From Sphingobacteriaceae bacterium (GTDB taxonomy: Bacteria > Bacteroidota > Bacteroidia > B-17B0 > Aurantibacillaceae): 35,269 nt of DNA. The DNA lies in contig JAHEYC010000033.1 of assembly GCA_023251775.1 (NCBI GenBank), forward strand, positions 1-35,269, given 5' to 3'. Below the pieces are notes generated by a model. That model did not search any database. It was not told where the DNA came from and saw nothing but the letters and a program-made list of their open reading frames with translations. Within the stretch, counting starts at the first letter, position 1. Every line of letters begins with the position of its first letter. Below, piece by piece: positions 21,476-31,696 of this stretch. The translations under genes and the position numbers were made by a program.

Positions 21476-22636
21476 TTAATCTCCGTTTAAATGCTTCGCC
21501 AAACAATACCCCATACTAAAACACCCTTGTAAAAGGTAACCACCGGTTGGTGCATCCCAATCCAACATTTCGCCAATGCAATAATTATTGAGGAGTTTTT
21601 TTAATTGGAAATTTGTATCGATCTCGTTCAACGAAATTCCTCCAACCGTTGAAATAGCATCATCTATAGGGGCTGCAGACGTAAGTGTTATTGGAAGAAC
21701 TTTTATTTTTTGAGCAAGGATCTCCAAATTCGTAAAATCATCTTTACTGAGTATCGTTTTTAAAAGTTCTATCTGTGTTTCATCAAAACTTAATCTGTCG
21801 ATCAGTAATTTTTTGATCGTGCGATTACCCCTTGCTCTGAACTTATCTTTTATTTGTTCTACCGTAAGAGATGGTTTAAGATCTAAATTTACCTTAGCAA
21901 ATCCTTCTTTATTCAAATGTGTTCTTATTTCCGGACTCAAGGCATAAATAGCACCTCCCTCTAAACCAAATTTCGTTATTACTAATTCGCCATTTCTTTC
22001 TTTGGCATCACATTTTACAGAAATATTCTTTAATGATCTTCCTTCAGCTACAGAAATAAATTCCTCTTTCCATTTAACTTCATACGCGCAATTGGATGCT
22101 TGAAATGGAATGATGTCAATTCCTTTTTCGGAAAAATAATTTGTCCATGCCCCATCCGATCCTGTTACCTTCCAACTCGCTCCTCCCAAGGCAAAAATGG
22201 TGATGTCGGCTTTTATTTCAGGATCATCAAATCCTTTCCATCTTTGATTTGTTTTGATATCCACATTCTTTTTCTTGAGTTCATTTAAAATAGCATTTAG
22301 TACATCAATGGGTTTTATTCCTTCAATAGGGAATATTCGCTTGCTGCTTCCAACAAATGTTTCTATTCCGATCCTATTAAACCAATCGCGAAGATCAGTA
22401 TTGGTGAAAGAAGTGATGATGTTCTTAAAAAATTCGCTTGGTGTGTATCGTGAAATAAATTTTTCTACTTCTTCAGAGTGCGTTAAATTAAATCCTCCAT
22501 CGCCCGCCACTAAAAATTTTCGTCCAACTGCCGAATTGCTTTCGTAAATAATAACATTAAATTTTGTCTCGTCAAGTTGAGCCGCCAGCATTAAAGCCGA
22601 TGGTCCGCCCCCTATAATAGCAATTGATCGTTTCAT
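21476..22636 (-). CDS. BaiN/HI0933-type FAD-dependent oxidoreductase
   Basis: This 386-residue flavoprotein is probably soluble. The N-terminal Rossmann motif I-A-I-I-G-G-G-P-S-A at 5-14 ends strand 2 with Y-E-S, binding FAD. G-R-K-F-L-V-A-G-D-G-G-F-N-L-T at about 38-52 and F-A-L-G-G-A-S-W at about 149-156 are family landmarks. The C-terminal G-E-M-L-D-W-D-A-P-T-G-G-Y-L-L-Q-G-C-F-S-M-G closes the FAD site and matches the TIGR03862-like (PP_4765) subgroup. Its substrate is unknown. The gene stands 24 bases downstream of the phosphatase gene at 22660 on the same strand, but has its own -7 box 4 bases before its ATG. Confidence 0.9.
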   Translation of the reverse strand: MKRSIAIIGGGPSALMLAAQLDETKFNVIIYESNSAVGRKFLVAGDGGFNLTHSEEVEKFISRYTPSEFFKNIITSFTNTDLRDWFNRIGIETFVGSSKRIFPIEGIKPIDVLNAILNELKKKNVDIKTNQRWKGFDDPEIKADITIFALGGASWKVTGSDGAWTNYFSEKGIDIIPFQASNCAYEVKWKEEFISVAEGRSLKNISVKCDAKERNGELVITKFGLEGGAIYALSPEIRTHLNKEGFAKVNLDLKPSLTVEQIKDKFRARGNRTIKKLLIDRLSFDETQIELLKTILSKDDFTNLEILAQKIKVLPITLTSAAPIDDAISTVGGISLNEIDTNFQLKKLLNNYCIGEMLDWDAPTGGYLLQGCFSMGYCLAKHLNGD

Positions 22637-22640
22637 TGCT

Positions 22641-22648
22641 CAAAAGTA
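22641..22648 (-). promoter_or_regulatory. -7 box of the flavoprotein gene
   Basis: On the minus strand TACTTTTG fits TAnnTTTG and is followed by AGCA and then ATG 22636, giving a predicted leaderless start. Confidence 0.4.
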
Positions 22649-22659
22649 GGTAAAAGAGA

Positions 22660-24660
22660 TCATATACGAAGACCAATGATGCAAACGTCATCTACTTGCT
22701 CCAAGTTTCCTTTCCACGTCTGAAATGTTTGCTGAAGTATTTTCTTTTGTTCGCTTAATGGTTTTGAGCTATTTTCTAATAATAATTCGTTAAGTTGTTT
22801 GTACTTGAATTTCTTTCCCTTAGCTCCACCAAACTGATCGGCGTATCCATCTGTATAAATATAAAGCGTATCGCCGTCTTGTAATTGAGTTTCGTGATTG
22901 GTAAAATCGCTTCCCTTCTCTCCTTTTCCAACCGGCATGCGATCGGCGTCTAGGATCGTGAATTCATTAGTTCTTATGATAACAGGCGCATTATTAGCCG
23001 CAGCATAGCTTACTTTTTTAGTGGTCTTATCAAAGCAAACTAAAATACCATCAAATCCATCGCGTTGTCCATCTCGCGAAACAGTTTCTATCAAACGTTC
23101 ACGAACATAATTAAAGATCTCATTTGGTTTTAGGATATTCTTTTCTTTGATGGCCTCACTTAAAAATCCAATGTTGAGCAAACTCATAAAAGCTCCGGGA
23201 ACCCCGTGACCTGTGCTATCGCAAACAGCCAAATAGAATTTACTTCCATGCTTCGCGGCCCAATAAAAATCACCGCTCACAATATCCTTGGGATCAAAAT
23301 ACACAAAATGCTCAGGTAAATTCTCCTTCAAAAATTCATCATGGGCCAAAAGTGTGTACTGAATTCGTTTGGCATAATTGATACTATCCAGGATCTCTAA
23401 TTGTTTTTCTTCCACCAAACCTTTTTGTTCTTCTACTTCCTTTTTTTGCTGACTAATAATGATATTAGCTTTTTTATTTTGTTGCAGACTTCTAAAAATA
23501 AAAATAGAAAATACCAAAACCAGTAATAATCCTGCAATTACACTGTAGATAATTGCTTTCTGAATACGATCCTTATTTTCGGCAATAATGCGTTCTTTAT
23601 CTCTTTGCACTTTTAAAATTGCTTCCTTTTGCTCAAAATCAACTTTAAATTGATTCTTCATACTTTCTTTTCTGCTTTTATCATTACTAATTGTATCTCT
23701 ATATGCAATAAACAGCTTATAATGAGTCAAACTTTCTTTATGATCACCTAAAGCTGCACATATTTCGGCCATATGATTTTCTGCATCTCTTAATTGCTCC
23801 GGAAATTTATACTGTTTTCCTAATGTGATAGCCGTGTCTAAATATGTTTTTGCTAATTTATAATTCTTCAATACTTTATAGGCATTGCCTGCCGAAACGT
23901 AGGTGCTCGTTTTTGCAAATTCATCGTCAATATCTCTGCTTAATTTTAAACTTCGCATACAGTACTCAAGGGCTTTGTCGGATCTATTTTCAAGTAGCAA
24001 TACAGTTGTTAAACTATTAAGCACACCAACAATTCCCGACACATTATTTAATTCTTCGTACATCTCTAAGCTTCGCGAATAATATTGGTGTGTTCGGTTA
24101 AGATCTCCCTTTCGGAAATACAACATCCCCATATTATGAATGGTATTGGCCGCACCAAACTTATCATTCATCTTCAGCATCGCATTTAAGGCTTTAGTGT
24201 ATGCATCGGTCGATCGTTCAACATCACCTTGCGAATCATACACGTAAGCCATATTCGATAAAATATATGCCATCTCCTTTTCTTGTCCCAATTCGGTAAA
24301 AATGGTCAAACTTTTTTGGTAATAATCCAATGCGGTCACCACATTACCCTGAGTATCGTAAAAATAACCGAAATTGCTTAATACCATAGCCTTATAACTC
24401 ATCACGGCTTTCTTTGTTCCGGGTGACAGATCATTCTTTAATAACTCTTCGGCTAATTGCGAAGCAGGCTCCACATATTTCTTTATTTCTTTTACATCGC
24501 AAATATTGCTTAGGTAAGCGAGGCAATGAAGTTTTACGGAATCTTCGGTAGTTGTATTCAAGATGCGCTCAAGCGAATCCACTAATCGTTTTTGCGCCGA
24601 CCCAACAAGAGCGAAAACTAAAAAAAAGAAAATAAAGTATTTATAATTGATCTTTGGCAT
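22660..24660 (-). CDS. TPR-SpoIIE sensor phosphatase, inverted paralogue
   Basis: From ATG 24660 the product has 666 residues (M-P-K-I-N-Y-K-Y-F then a signal peptide ending V-G-S-A-Q). The longer frame to 24759 would cover the terminator hairpin at 24718-24751. Domain order is as in the 14664 gene: about six TPRs (for example S-N-F-G-Y-F-Y-D-T-Q-G-N), a membrane helix (I-I-Y-S-V-I-A-G-L-L-L-V-L-V-F), a coiled coil, the linker D-S-I-N-Y-A-K-R-I-Q and a complete SpoIIE domain. Metal-ligand motifs G-D-F-Y-W-A, C-D-S-T-G-H-G, T-D-G-Y-A-D-Q and Q-V-D-D-V are present. The two proteins are similar along their whole length, closest in the phosphatase half, so they arose by duplication. The target is unknown. 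Confidence 0.9.
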   Translation of the reverse strand: MPKINYKYFIFFFLVFALVGSAQKRLVDSLERILNTTTEDSVKLHCLAYLSNICDVKEIKKYVEPASQLAEELLKNDLSPGTKKAVMSYKAMVLSNFGYFYDTQGNVVTALDYYQKSLTIFTELGQEKEMAYILSNMAYVYDSQGDVERSTDAYTKALNAMLKMNDKFGAANTIHNMGMLYFRKGDLNRTHQYYSRSLEMYEELNNVSGIVGVLNSLTTVLLLENRSDKALEYCMRSLKLSRDIDDEFAKTSTYVSAGNAYKVLKNYKLAKTYLDTAITLGKQYKFPEQLRDAENHMAEICAALGDHKESLTHYKLFIAYRDTISNDKSRKESMKNQFKVDFEQKEAILKVQRDKERIIAENKDRIQKAIIYSVIAGLLLVLVFSIFIFRSLQQNKKANIIISQQKKEVEEQKGLVEEKQLEILDSINYAKRIQYTLLAHDEFLKENLPEHFVYFDPKDIVSGDFYWAAKHGSKFYLAVCDSTGHGVPGAFMSLLNIGFLSEAIKEKNILKPNEIFNYVRERLIETVSRDGQRDGFDGILVCFDKTTKKVSYAAANNAPVIIRTNEFTILDADRMPVGKGEKGSDFTNHETQLQDGDTLYIYTDGYADQFGGAKGKKFKYKQLNELLLENSSKPLSEQKKILQQTFQTWKGNLEQVDDVCIIGLRI

Positions 24661-24717
24661 GAAATGGTCGAATAAAAATAAGACTTTATTTCTTATCTCG
24701 AATGAACAGGTATAAAT

Positions 24718-24751
24718 AAAAATGGTCCCTCTTTCGAGAGACCATTTTTTT
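24718..24751 (-). terminator. Terminator of the giant T9SS protein gene
   Basis: Arms 24718-24731 and 24736-24749 form a 14-bp stem with one mismatch and loop TTTC. Read on the minus strand the 3' arm ends in TTTTTATTTAT. It begins 20 bases after the stop of the gene ending at 24770. Confidence 0.75.
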
Positions 24752-24769
24752 GATTTCATCTATTCTGAT

Positions 24770-27700
24770 CTAGTAGTCTTCTCTTACTACGATCACATAC
24801 CCTGTTTTAGAATGTTTCTTATTATCGTATGTTGTATAATTGATCACATAAGTATACGATTCATTTTTTACGATCTCTCCTCTATAAGTTCCATCCCATC
24901 CTGTTTTCTGATCGGTTGTTGTGAATATTCTATGCTCCCATCTGTCGATGATGATCATCTCAAATTTAATAATGCCTTCACCGTATACTAAGAACAGATC
25001 GTTAAGCCCATCGTAGTTCGGTGTAAATGAATTTGGAATGAAAATAGGATAATCATTAGTGATCTCTATCCAAACCTCATCATCGGCAATACAACCAAAT
25101 TCGTTGGTGCTTTGTGCGTGATACACACCGCTGCGTGTTGCAGTAATTTGCGTACTTGGACAAACTTTACAAATAATATTATCGCCAAATACCCAAGTAA
25201 TTGTTCCGCTTCCCTTGGCATTCAAGAACATCATCTCATCGGAATTATAGGTCATGTCAGGACCGGCATACACCGTTGGTTGAGGCGTAACTTTTACTAA
25301 TACAGTTGCAGTTTGCCCGCAGAAACCTCCATCCGATACCGTTACAGTATAAATGGTTGTTGTTTTTGGTTGTGCGTATGGCGAAGCAATATATTGATTA
25401 TTTAATCCATCACCCGGGATCCAACGATATGTATTACTTCCTTCAGCTTTTAACTTGGTTGAATTTCCTTCACAAATTGTTGTGCTATAACTTACGGCAG
25501 GTGTTATGGTTGGAACAACTTCCACTAAGATCTCTTTAGTGAACGGACAAGCCGATGGTCCATTTGAATTAAATCCGGTGATGGTATAATTCATATTAGC
25601 CGTTGGTGTAACCACCATGCTTGTAGTATTTGTTGTTGTATTACTTGCAAGTATTGTTGAATCGGAAGTTGGATGCCATAAATAACCTTGACAACCTGAT
25701 ACGATGATCATGGCGCTTCCACCTTTACAAATTTTATTGTTGGTGGTCATTAAATTCAATATTGGACGAGGAGATACGCCTACCGTAACTGTTACAGAAG
25801 ATGTACATATGCCATTACTTCCCATAAGTGTATAAGTGATAGACTGCGGAGGAGTGGAAACAACTAAATTTCCGCTCGCAGTATTCAATCCTGTTGTTGG
25901 CGACCATGTGTATGAGTCAGCTCCATTACCAATAAGATTTACTTTATCGCCTAAACAAATTGCAGTCTTAGAGGATATAGCTTGAAGATTTGGTAATGCA
26001 ATAACAGAAACCTGGCGCACCGCACTTGATGTACACGTTGCTGCTTCACCAACTACTATATAATTCATTGTAACTACCGGATTCACGATCACAAAATTAC
26101 CATTTAGTGTGTTGATGCTTACCGCGGGACTCCAGGTATAATTTGTAGCGCCAAACGCTGTTAAGCCAATGGCTGTGCCTGCGCAAATAGTTGGCGTTAC
26201 AGGCGAGATAACTATCACAGGATTTGGAACAACCGTTACAGTTCCTGTTTGTGTTGTACTATTACAATTTAAACTTGTTCCTATCACACTGTAAACAGTT
26301 GTAACACTTGGATTAGCAATGACTGAACTTCCGGTAGTTTGATTCAGCGTATTTCCAGGTGCCCATACATACGTTGTTGCGCCATTGGCATTTAATGTAG
26401 CGTTTGTTCCAAAACACATACTTGCCGATGTTACCGCAATTACGGGATTAGGAATTGCCAACACTGTAAAGCTTGCAACGTTTGTACAAGTTCCAACAGT
26501 ACCAATTACGGTTCCTGAACCAATTGGTGTATTTGGAATTGCTGTTACAATTATATTTGGTCCTGAATTAGTATTATTACCAACTCCAGTAAATCCAATC
26601 CAATTATAAGTTGTTGCACCGTTCGCCGTCACATTTATTTGATTCACAGAGCCATTGAAATTGTTCATACACATGCTTCCATTACTTAAACCAATATTAA
26701 TTATTGGCAATGGAACAACGGTTACAGTTTGCGCTGCCGTGTTTGTACATGTGGCAGCTTCACCAATTATTGAATATACTGTAGTTACAGTTGGATTTAC
26801 TGTAACGTTAGCACCTGTTGTTGCTGTTATCGCAGAGTTTGGACTCCATGTATAATTTGTTGCTCCATTTGCAGTGAGGTTTATAGAATTTCCAAAACAA
26901 ATGGTTGGTGTGTTTGGTGCAATGCTAACCGTAGGATTATTTACCACTGTTGCTGTTGCATTTTGTGTTTGCCCTTGACAACCAACGCTGCTTCCTATAA
27001 TACTATATACGGTTGTAATGGTTGGACTAGCAATTACCATAGGACCATTAGCTGTATTTAATGTTGCACTTGGACTCCATGTATACGTTTGTGCATTGGC
27101 TGCAGTTAAACTTACACTTGTTCCTGCGCACATACTTCCACTTGTTGTTGCGATAATTGGATTTGCAATGGCGCTTAATGTAAATGTTGCAGAATTTGTA
27201 CAAGTTCCATTTGCACCTACAACTGCCCCGGTAATAATTGGATTACCATTTGATGTTCCAATTATTTGCGAACCATTTAATGTATTGGTAGTAATACCTA
27301 TTATAGCACTCCAAGTATAACTTGCCGCTCCATTTGCTGTTACCGAAACAGTATTTGGTGAACCGTTAAAGTTATTCATACAAAGTGTTGGACTACTTGG
27401 TACAATTGTAATTGTAGGAAGAGGTAGAACACTCACCGTTATATTTGCTACATGCGTACATGTGGCTTGCGAACCAAGTACTGCATACGTTGTTGTTACT
27501 GTTGGATTAGCCGTTGTATTTGCTCCAAGCGTTGTGGTTAATGCAATGTTCGGACTCCACGTATATGTTGTTGCGCCACTCGCCGTTAAGTTGATCGATT
27601 GATTCAAACAAATTACCGCAGGGTTTGGAAGAATAGTTACTGTTGGATTAATTACAACTGTAGCAGTTGCATTTTGTGTTTGACTGTTACATCCTACACT

Positions 27701-30700
27701 ACTTCCAATGATACTATACACTGTTGTCACCGCAGGAGATGCAATAACACTTGGTCCGTTTGATGTGTTCAATGTTGCGCTTGGTGTCCATGTATATGTG
27801 GTAGCATTACTTGCTGTTAAGTTCACACTTGTTCCCGCACACATACTTCCACTTGTTGTTGCAATAGTTGGATTTGGCACAACAGTAATAGTATACACCG
27901 CTTGATTTGTACAAGATCCCGCAGTTCCTAAAACGGTCATTGTTACAACGATCGGAACCGAAGTTACAGGTGGTGTGATGACTAATGGATTACTGTTTAA
28001 TGTTGGAGCACCCGAGAAACCTACAGGTAAAGTCCATACATAAGTTCCCGCACCGCTCGCTGTTAACGTAGTTGTATTTGGAGAACCATTGAAGTTTTGA
28101 GAACATAAAGTATTTGTTCCTGCAATACTTACAGTTGGTAAACCAATAACAGAAACCTGAACAGTTGCTAAATTTGTACACGTAGCTTGCGAACCAAGTA
28201 TTGAATAGGTTGTTGTAATTGTAGGACTCGCCGTTGTATTTGGTCCGAGTGTTGTGGTTAATGCAATGTTCGGACTCCACGTATACGTTGTTGCACCGGC
28301 TGCAGTTAAGTTTATTGAACTTCCTAAACAGATCAATGCAGGGTTTGGAATTATGGTTACCGTTGGATTTGCAACAACCGTAACAGTTGAATTTTGTGTT
28401 TGACTCTTACATCCAACACTGCTTCCGATCACAGAATATACTGTAGTATTCGCAGGATTAGCAATTACAACAGGTCCAAGCGTTGTACTCAATGCCGTTG
28501 CAGGACTCCATGTATACGTTGTTGCATTACTTGCCGTTAATGTTACTTGTGTTCCTGCGCACATACTTGCAGAAGTAACCGCAATAGTTGGATTAGGATA
28601 AACTGTTATTTGATAAACAGCTAAACTTGTACAAGATCCTGCTGTACCTAAAACTGTCATGGTTGCAACCATAGAAGTAGAAGTTACCGGCGGCGTTAGA
28701 ACAATTGGATTACTAATTAAGTTTGGCGTTGCCGAGAATCCAACAGGCAATGTCCACTGATATGTACTTGCACCATTGGCTGTAAGAGTTGTTGTATTTG
28801 GCGATCCGTTAAAGTTTTGCGAACAAATTGTATTTGTTCCTACAACTGCAACAGTTGGTAAACCTATTACAGAAACTTGTATGGTTGCAAGATTTGTACA
28901 CGTTGCCTGCGAACCAAGAACAGAATAAGTTATGGTAACGGTTGGATTAGCGGTTGTGTTTGGTCCCAATGTTGTAGTTAATGCAGTATTAGGACTCCAC
29001 GTATATGTTGTGGCACCACTAGCAGTTAAATTGATAGAACTTCCTAAGCATATTAATGCAGGATTTGGATTTATTGTTACCGTAGGATTTGCAACAACTG
29101 TGACAGTTGAATTTTGTGTTTGACTTTTACATCCACCAATACTACTTCCGATAACAGAATATACTGTTGTGTTTGCCGGATTTGCAATAACAATAGGACC
29201 GAGTGTTGTGCTTAATGCAGTTGCAGGACTCCAAGTATACGTTGTAGCATTATTTGCTGTTAATGTAACTTGTGTTCCCGCGCACATGCTTGCGGAGTTA
29301 ACAGTGATAGTTGGATTTGGGTAAACTGTTATTGTATACACAGCTTGATTCGTACATGCTCCAACTGTTCCAACAACAGTCATGGTTGCAACAAGCGATG
29401 TGGAAGTTGCGGGAGGACTTAATGTGATAGGATTACTGGTTAAATTTGGTAAAGCTGAAAAACCAACCGGTAATGTCCACTGATATGTATTACCTCCGGC
29501 TGCTGTTAGCACAACCGAATTTGGAGAAGCATTAAAGTTCTGCGAACACATGGTATTTGTTCCAACAATACTTACTGTTGGATTTGCGATCACCGAAACG
29601 TTTGCAACAGCACTATTGGTACAACCTTGTGCACTTGTTACAATTACTGTGTAATTTCCACTATGAGTTACTTGTGCATTTGCAAAACTTGGATTTTGAA
29701 CAGGAGAGTTAAATGCGTTTGGTCCTGTCCACGCATAAGCTGTTCCGCCATTTGCGGTTAAAGTAAATGTGGATCCTACACAAGTTGTTGCACCGGTTAC
29801 AGCAATAACCGGAAGTGGATTAATAGCAACTACAACATTGGATGTGTTTGTACAACCCGATGCGTTAGTTACTGTTACTATATAATTTCCGCCATTTACT
29901 AATTGTGCATTTGGTATAGTTGGATTTTGTGCATTACTTGAAAATACGTTTGGTCCTGTCCATGTATACGAACTAGCTGCAGGGTTTGCAAAAAGATTTA
30001 ATTGCTGACCAATACAAACCGGTCCGTTACTTGTAGCGGTTACCGTTGGTTTAGCATTTACAACCACGTTAACTGTTCCTGTACTCTTACATCCACCTAC
30101 GGCTGTAACGGTAACAACATATGGTCCCGCCATGTTTGTTGTACTATTGGCAATGACCGGATTTTGTGCGTTGCTTGTAAATGCGAGTGGACCTGTCCAT
30201 GTATAACTTGCAGCAGCAGTTACTGTCAAATTTATTGAAGAGCCCGCACAATATGGGCCGGGATTTCCAACACTAATAGTTGGTGTTGCATTAACTGCAA
30301 CAATTACTACTGCTTGAGCAGTACAACCTCCCGGACCTGTAACAGCAACTGTGTAACTACCCGCTTGCAGAGTGCTTGCGTTTGTAATTGTAGGATTTTG
30401 TAAACTGCTGATAAATGCGTTCGGACCTGTCCATGTATAAGATGTTGCAGCGTTCACTGTTAATGCAATGCTTCCACCTGTACACACAGGGCTATTACTA
30501 TTTGGAAGAGGTGTAGGACTAGGACTTACCGTTAATAAAATTGTTGATGTTCCAACACAGTTCATTGTGTTTGTTCCGGAAACAGTATACGTTGTAGAAG
30601 TAGTTGGAGTAACTGTGATCATAGAACCTGTAACCGGTCCCGGTGTCCAAGTATAGGTTCCACCTGTACCAGCACCGCTTGCAGTTAATGTTACAGTTTG

Positions 30701-31651
30701 TCCCGAACAAATTGGATTTGGATTTGCAACCGGAACAACTGTTGGTTGTGTACAACAATTTGGAATTAATATAATACGACCTGTCCCTGCTTTAACTCCA
30801 CCAACAGATGTTGGACCGATAATAGCTCCCGAAAAAAAGTTACTTCCACCTGCACCACTTGCACCTGCCCATGTACTAGGGCATCCTGTTCCACCTGTAC
30901 AATTAGGACCTTGTCCGCCTGTTGCTGCACCACCAATACCACCTGCACATCCGGGGTTTGGACCAAATTGTAAATTTCCACCGCTAAGGTCGCCGCCTTT
31001 TCCACCAAGACCTAATGCACCTGCTGCACCAGCTTGTGGCGCTAAAGGACAACCACAACATGAAGGACCACCTGCACCACCGGCAACTTGCGAACCACCA
31101 AAGCCGGGTGATCCACCATAAGATCCACCGCCACCACCGCCATAGTATCCACCGCCGCCGCCGCCGCCGCAACCAGGAGAACAATTTAAAATTCTATCTC
31201 CACCGGTTCCACCGCCGCCGCCGCCAACTGCAACACGATTTGCTAATGCATAGGGTGCAACACGAATATCGGAACCACCACCTCCGCCACCGCCCCACGA
31301 TGTGAGACATTGTGTTGGAAATTCTGCTGCATTAAAAGTATCAATACCACCGTTACCACCACCACCAAAACCACCTGCTTGAGAAACAACACCACCATTA
31401 CCAACAGTTAATAAAAGAACTTGTCCTGCCACTACAGGTAAACTTCCGGTTACACGTCCACCTAATCCACCCAAAGAACTACCATTTACATTGGCCATAC
31501 CTTGACCACCTTCTACAGTAAAACAAATTACAGTAACACCGGCCGGAACAGTATAGTTCACAGAAGCACCGGTGTAATTAAATGTTTGCCCTTGAAAATA
31601 ATTGCTAATGGCAATTAAGATAAGAGTGGTGAGCGCGTAAATTTTTCTCAT
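24770..31651 (-). CDS. Giant T9SS-secreted adhesin-like protein with Gly-rich and Ig-like repeats
   Basis: The product has about 2293 residues from ATG 31651 (M-R-K-I-Y-A-L-T-T); the TTG two codons upstream is less likely. A signal peptide ending F-Q-G-Q is followed by a glycine-rich domain (about 25-300) with runs of G and paired cysteines. Four or five Ig/PKD-like domains with Y-T-W-T-G-P-N-A-F signatures cover about 310-690. Five tandem super-units of about 240 residues, each of three domains, cover about 690-1885. Single domains follow, and then the C-terminal gliding-motility/T9SS type B sorting domain (F-I-P-N-S-F-T-P-N-Y-D-G-L-N-D near 2205, then I-I-D-R-W-E and W-D-G-T-Y-R-G). It should be exported by Sec and T9SS and attached to or released from the surface, perhaps as an adhesin or filament. 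No enzyme domain is seen. It has its own terminator. Confidence 0.92.
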   Translation of the reverse strand: MRKIYALTTLILIAISNYFQGQTFNYTGASVNYTVPAGVTVICFTVEGGQGMANVNGSSLGGLGGRVTGSLPVVAGQVLLLTVGNGGVVSQAGGFGGGGNGGIDTFNAAEFPTQCLTSWGGGGGGGSDIRVAPYALANRVAVGGGGGGTGGDRILNCSPGCGGGGGGGYYGGGGGGSYGGSPGFGGSQVAGGAGGPSCCGCPLAPQAGAAGALGLGGKGGDLSGGNLQFGPNPGCAGGIGGAATGGQGPNCTGGTGCPSTWAGASGAGGSNFFSGAIIGPTSVGGVKAGTGRIILIPNCCTQPTVVPVANPNPICSGQTVTLTASGAGTGGTYTWTPGPVTGSMITVTPTTSTTYTVSGTNTMNCVGTSTILLTVSPSPTPLPNSNSPVCTGGSIALTVNAATSYTWTGPNAFISSLQNPTITNASTLQAGSYTVAVTGPGGCTAQAVVIVAVNATPTISVGNPGPYCAGSSINLTVTAAASYTWTGPLAFTSNAQNPVIANSTTNMAGPYVVTVTAVGGCKSTGTVNVVVNAKPTVTATSNGPVCIGQQLNLFANPAASSYTWTGPNVFSSNAQNPTIPNAQLVNGGNYIVTVTNASGCTNTSNVVVAINPLPVIAVTGATTCVGSTFTLTANGGTAYAWTGPNAFNSPVQNPSFANAQVTHSGNYTVIVTSAQGCTNSAVANVSVIANPTVSIVGTNTMCSQNFNASPNSVVLTAAGGNTYQWTLPVGFSALPNLTSNPITLSPPATSTSLVATMTVVGTVGACTNQAVYTITVYPNPTITVNSASMCAGTQVTLTANNATTYTWSPATALSTTLGPIVIANPANTTVYSVIGSSIGGCKSQTQNSTVTVVANPTVTINPNPALICLGSSINLTASGATTYTWSPNTALTTTLGPNTTANPTVTITYSVLGSQATCTNLATIQVSVIGLPTVAVVGTNTICSQNFNGSPNTTTLTANGASTYQWTLPVGFSATPNLISNPIVLTPPVTSTSMVATMTVLGTAGSCTSLAVYQITVYPNPTIAVTSASMCAGTQVTLTASNATTYTWSPATALSTTLGPVVIANPANTTVYSVIGSSVGCKSQTQNSTVTVVANPTVTIIPNPALICLGSSINLTAAGATTYTWSPNIALTTTLGPNTTASPTITTTYSILGSQATCTNLATVQVSVIGLPTVSIAGTNTLCSQNFNGSPNTTTLTASGAGTYVWTLPVGFSGAPTLNSNPLVITPPVTSVPIVVTMTVLGTAGSCTNQAVYTITVVPNPTIATTSGSMCAGTSVNLTASNATTYTWTPSATLNTSNGPSVIASPAVTTVYSIIGSSVGCNSQTQNATATVVINPTVTILPNPAVICLNQSINLTASGATTYTWSPNIALTTTLGANTTANPTVTTTYAVLGSQATCTHVANITVSVLPLPTITIVPSSPTLCMNNFNGSPNTVSVTANGAASYTWSAIIGITTNTLNGSQIIGTSNGNPIITGAVVGANGTCTNSATFTLSAIANPIIATTSGSMCAGTSVSLTAANAQTYTWSPSATLNTANGPMVIASPTITTVYSIIGSSVGCQGQTQNATATVVNNPTVSIAPNTPTICFGNSINLTANGATNYTWSPNSAITATTGANVTVNPTVTTVYSIIGEAATCTNTAAQTVTVVPLPIINIGLSNGSMCMNNFNGSVNQINVTANGATTYNWIGFTGVGNNTNSGPNIIVTAIPNTPIGSGTVIGTVGTCTNVASFTVLAIPNPVIAVTSASMCFGTNATLNANGATTYVWAPGNTLNQTTGSSVIANPSVTTVYSVIGTSLNCNSTTQTGTVTVVPNPVIVISPVTPTICAGTAIGLTAFGATNYTWSPAVSINTLNGNFVIVNPVVTMNYIVVGEAATCTSSAVRQVSVIALPNLQAISSKTAICLGDKVNLIGNGADSYTWSPTTGLNTASGNLVVSTPPQSITYTLMGSNGICTSSVTVTVGVSPRPILNLMTTNNKICKGGSAMIIVSGCQGYLWHPTSDSTILASNTTTNTTSMVVTPTANMNYTITGFNSNGPSACPFTKEILVEVVPTITPAVSYSTTICEGNSTKLKAEGSNTYRWIPGDGLNNQYIASPYAQPKTTTIYTVTVSDGGFCGQTATVLVKVTPQPTVYAGPDMTYNSDEMMFLNAKGSGTITWVFGDNIICKVCPSTQITATRSGVYHAQSTNEFGCIADDEVWIEITNDYPIFIPNSFTPNYDGLNDLFLVYGEGIIKFEMIIIDRWEHRIFTTTDQKTGWDGTYRGEIVKNESYTYVINYTTYDNKKHSKTGYVIVVREDY
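25994..29581 (-). repeat. Five tandem ~711-723-bp coding super-repeats
   Basis: Unit boundaries, read from conserved proline codons, fall near 29581, 28858, 28138, 27418, 26707 and 25993. Each unit encodes an opening domain with an N-F-N-(G/A)-S motif, then a domain with S-M-C-(A/F)-G-T and T-V-Y-S-(V/I)-I-G, then one with C-L-G-S-S-I-N-L-T-like wording and L-G-S-Q-A-T-C-T. The first three units (N-terminal side) are most alike, and the last two have diverged. Confidence 0.8.
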
Positions 31652-31696
31652 GTACAATGTGTATTAGAAATTATTTTATTCTAAGAAATAAATAGA

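Noticed and set aside
26385-29123. Several + strand open frames of 60-100 codons inside the giant T9SS gene
   Set aside because: They are the complement of a low-complexity T/N/V-rich repeat and recur with its period. The minus frame carries all recognisable domains.
31015-31305. 96-codon + frame rich in H and R
   Set aside because: It is the reverse complement of glycine-rich coding DNA (CCGCCG runs), with no protein-like features.
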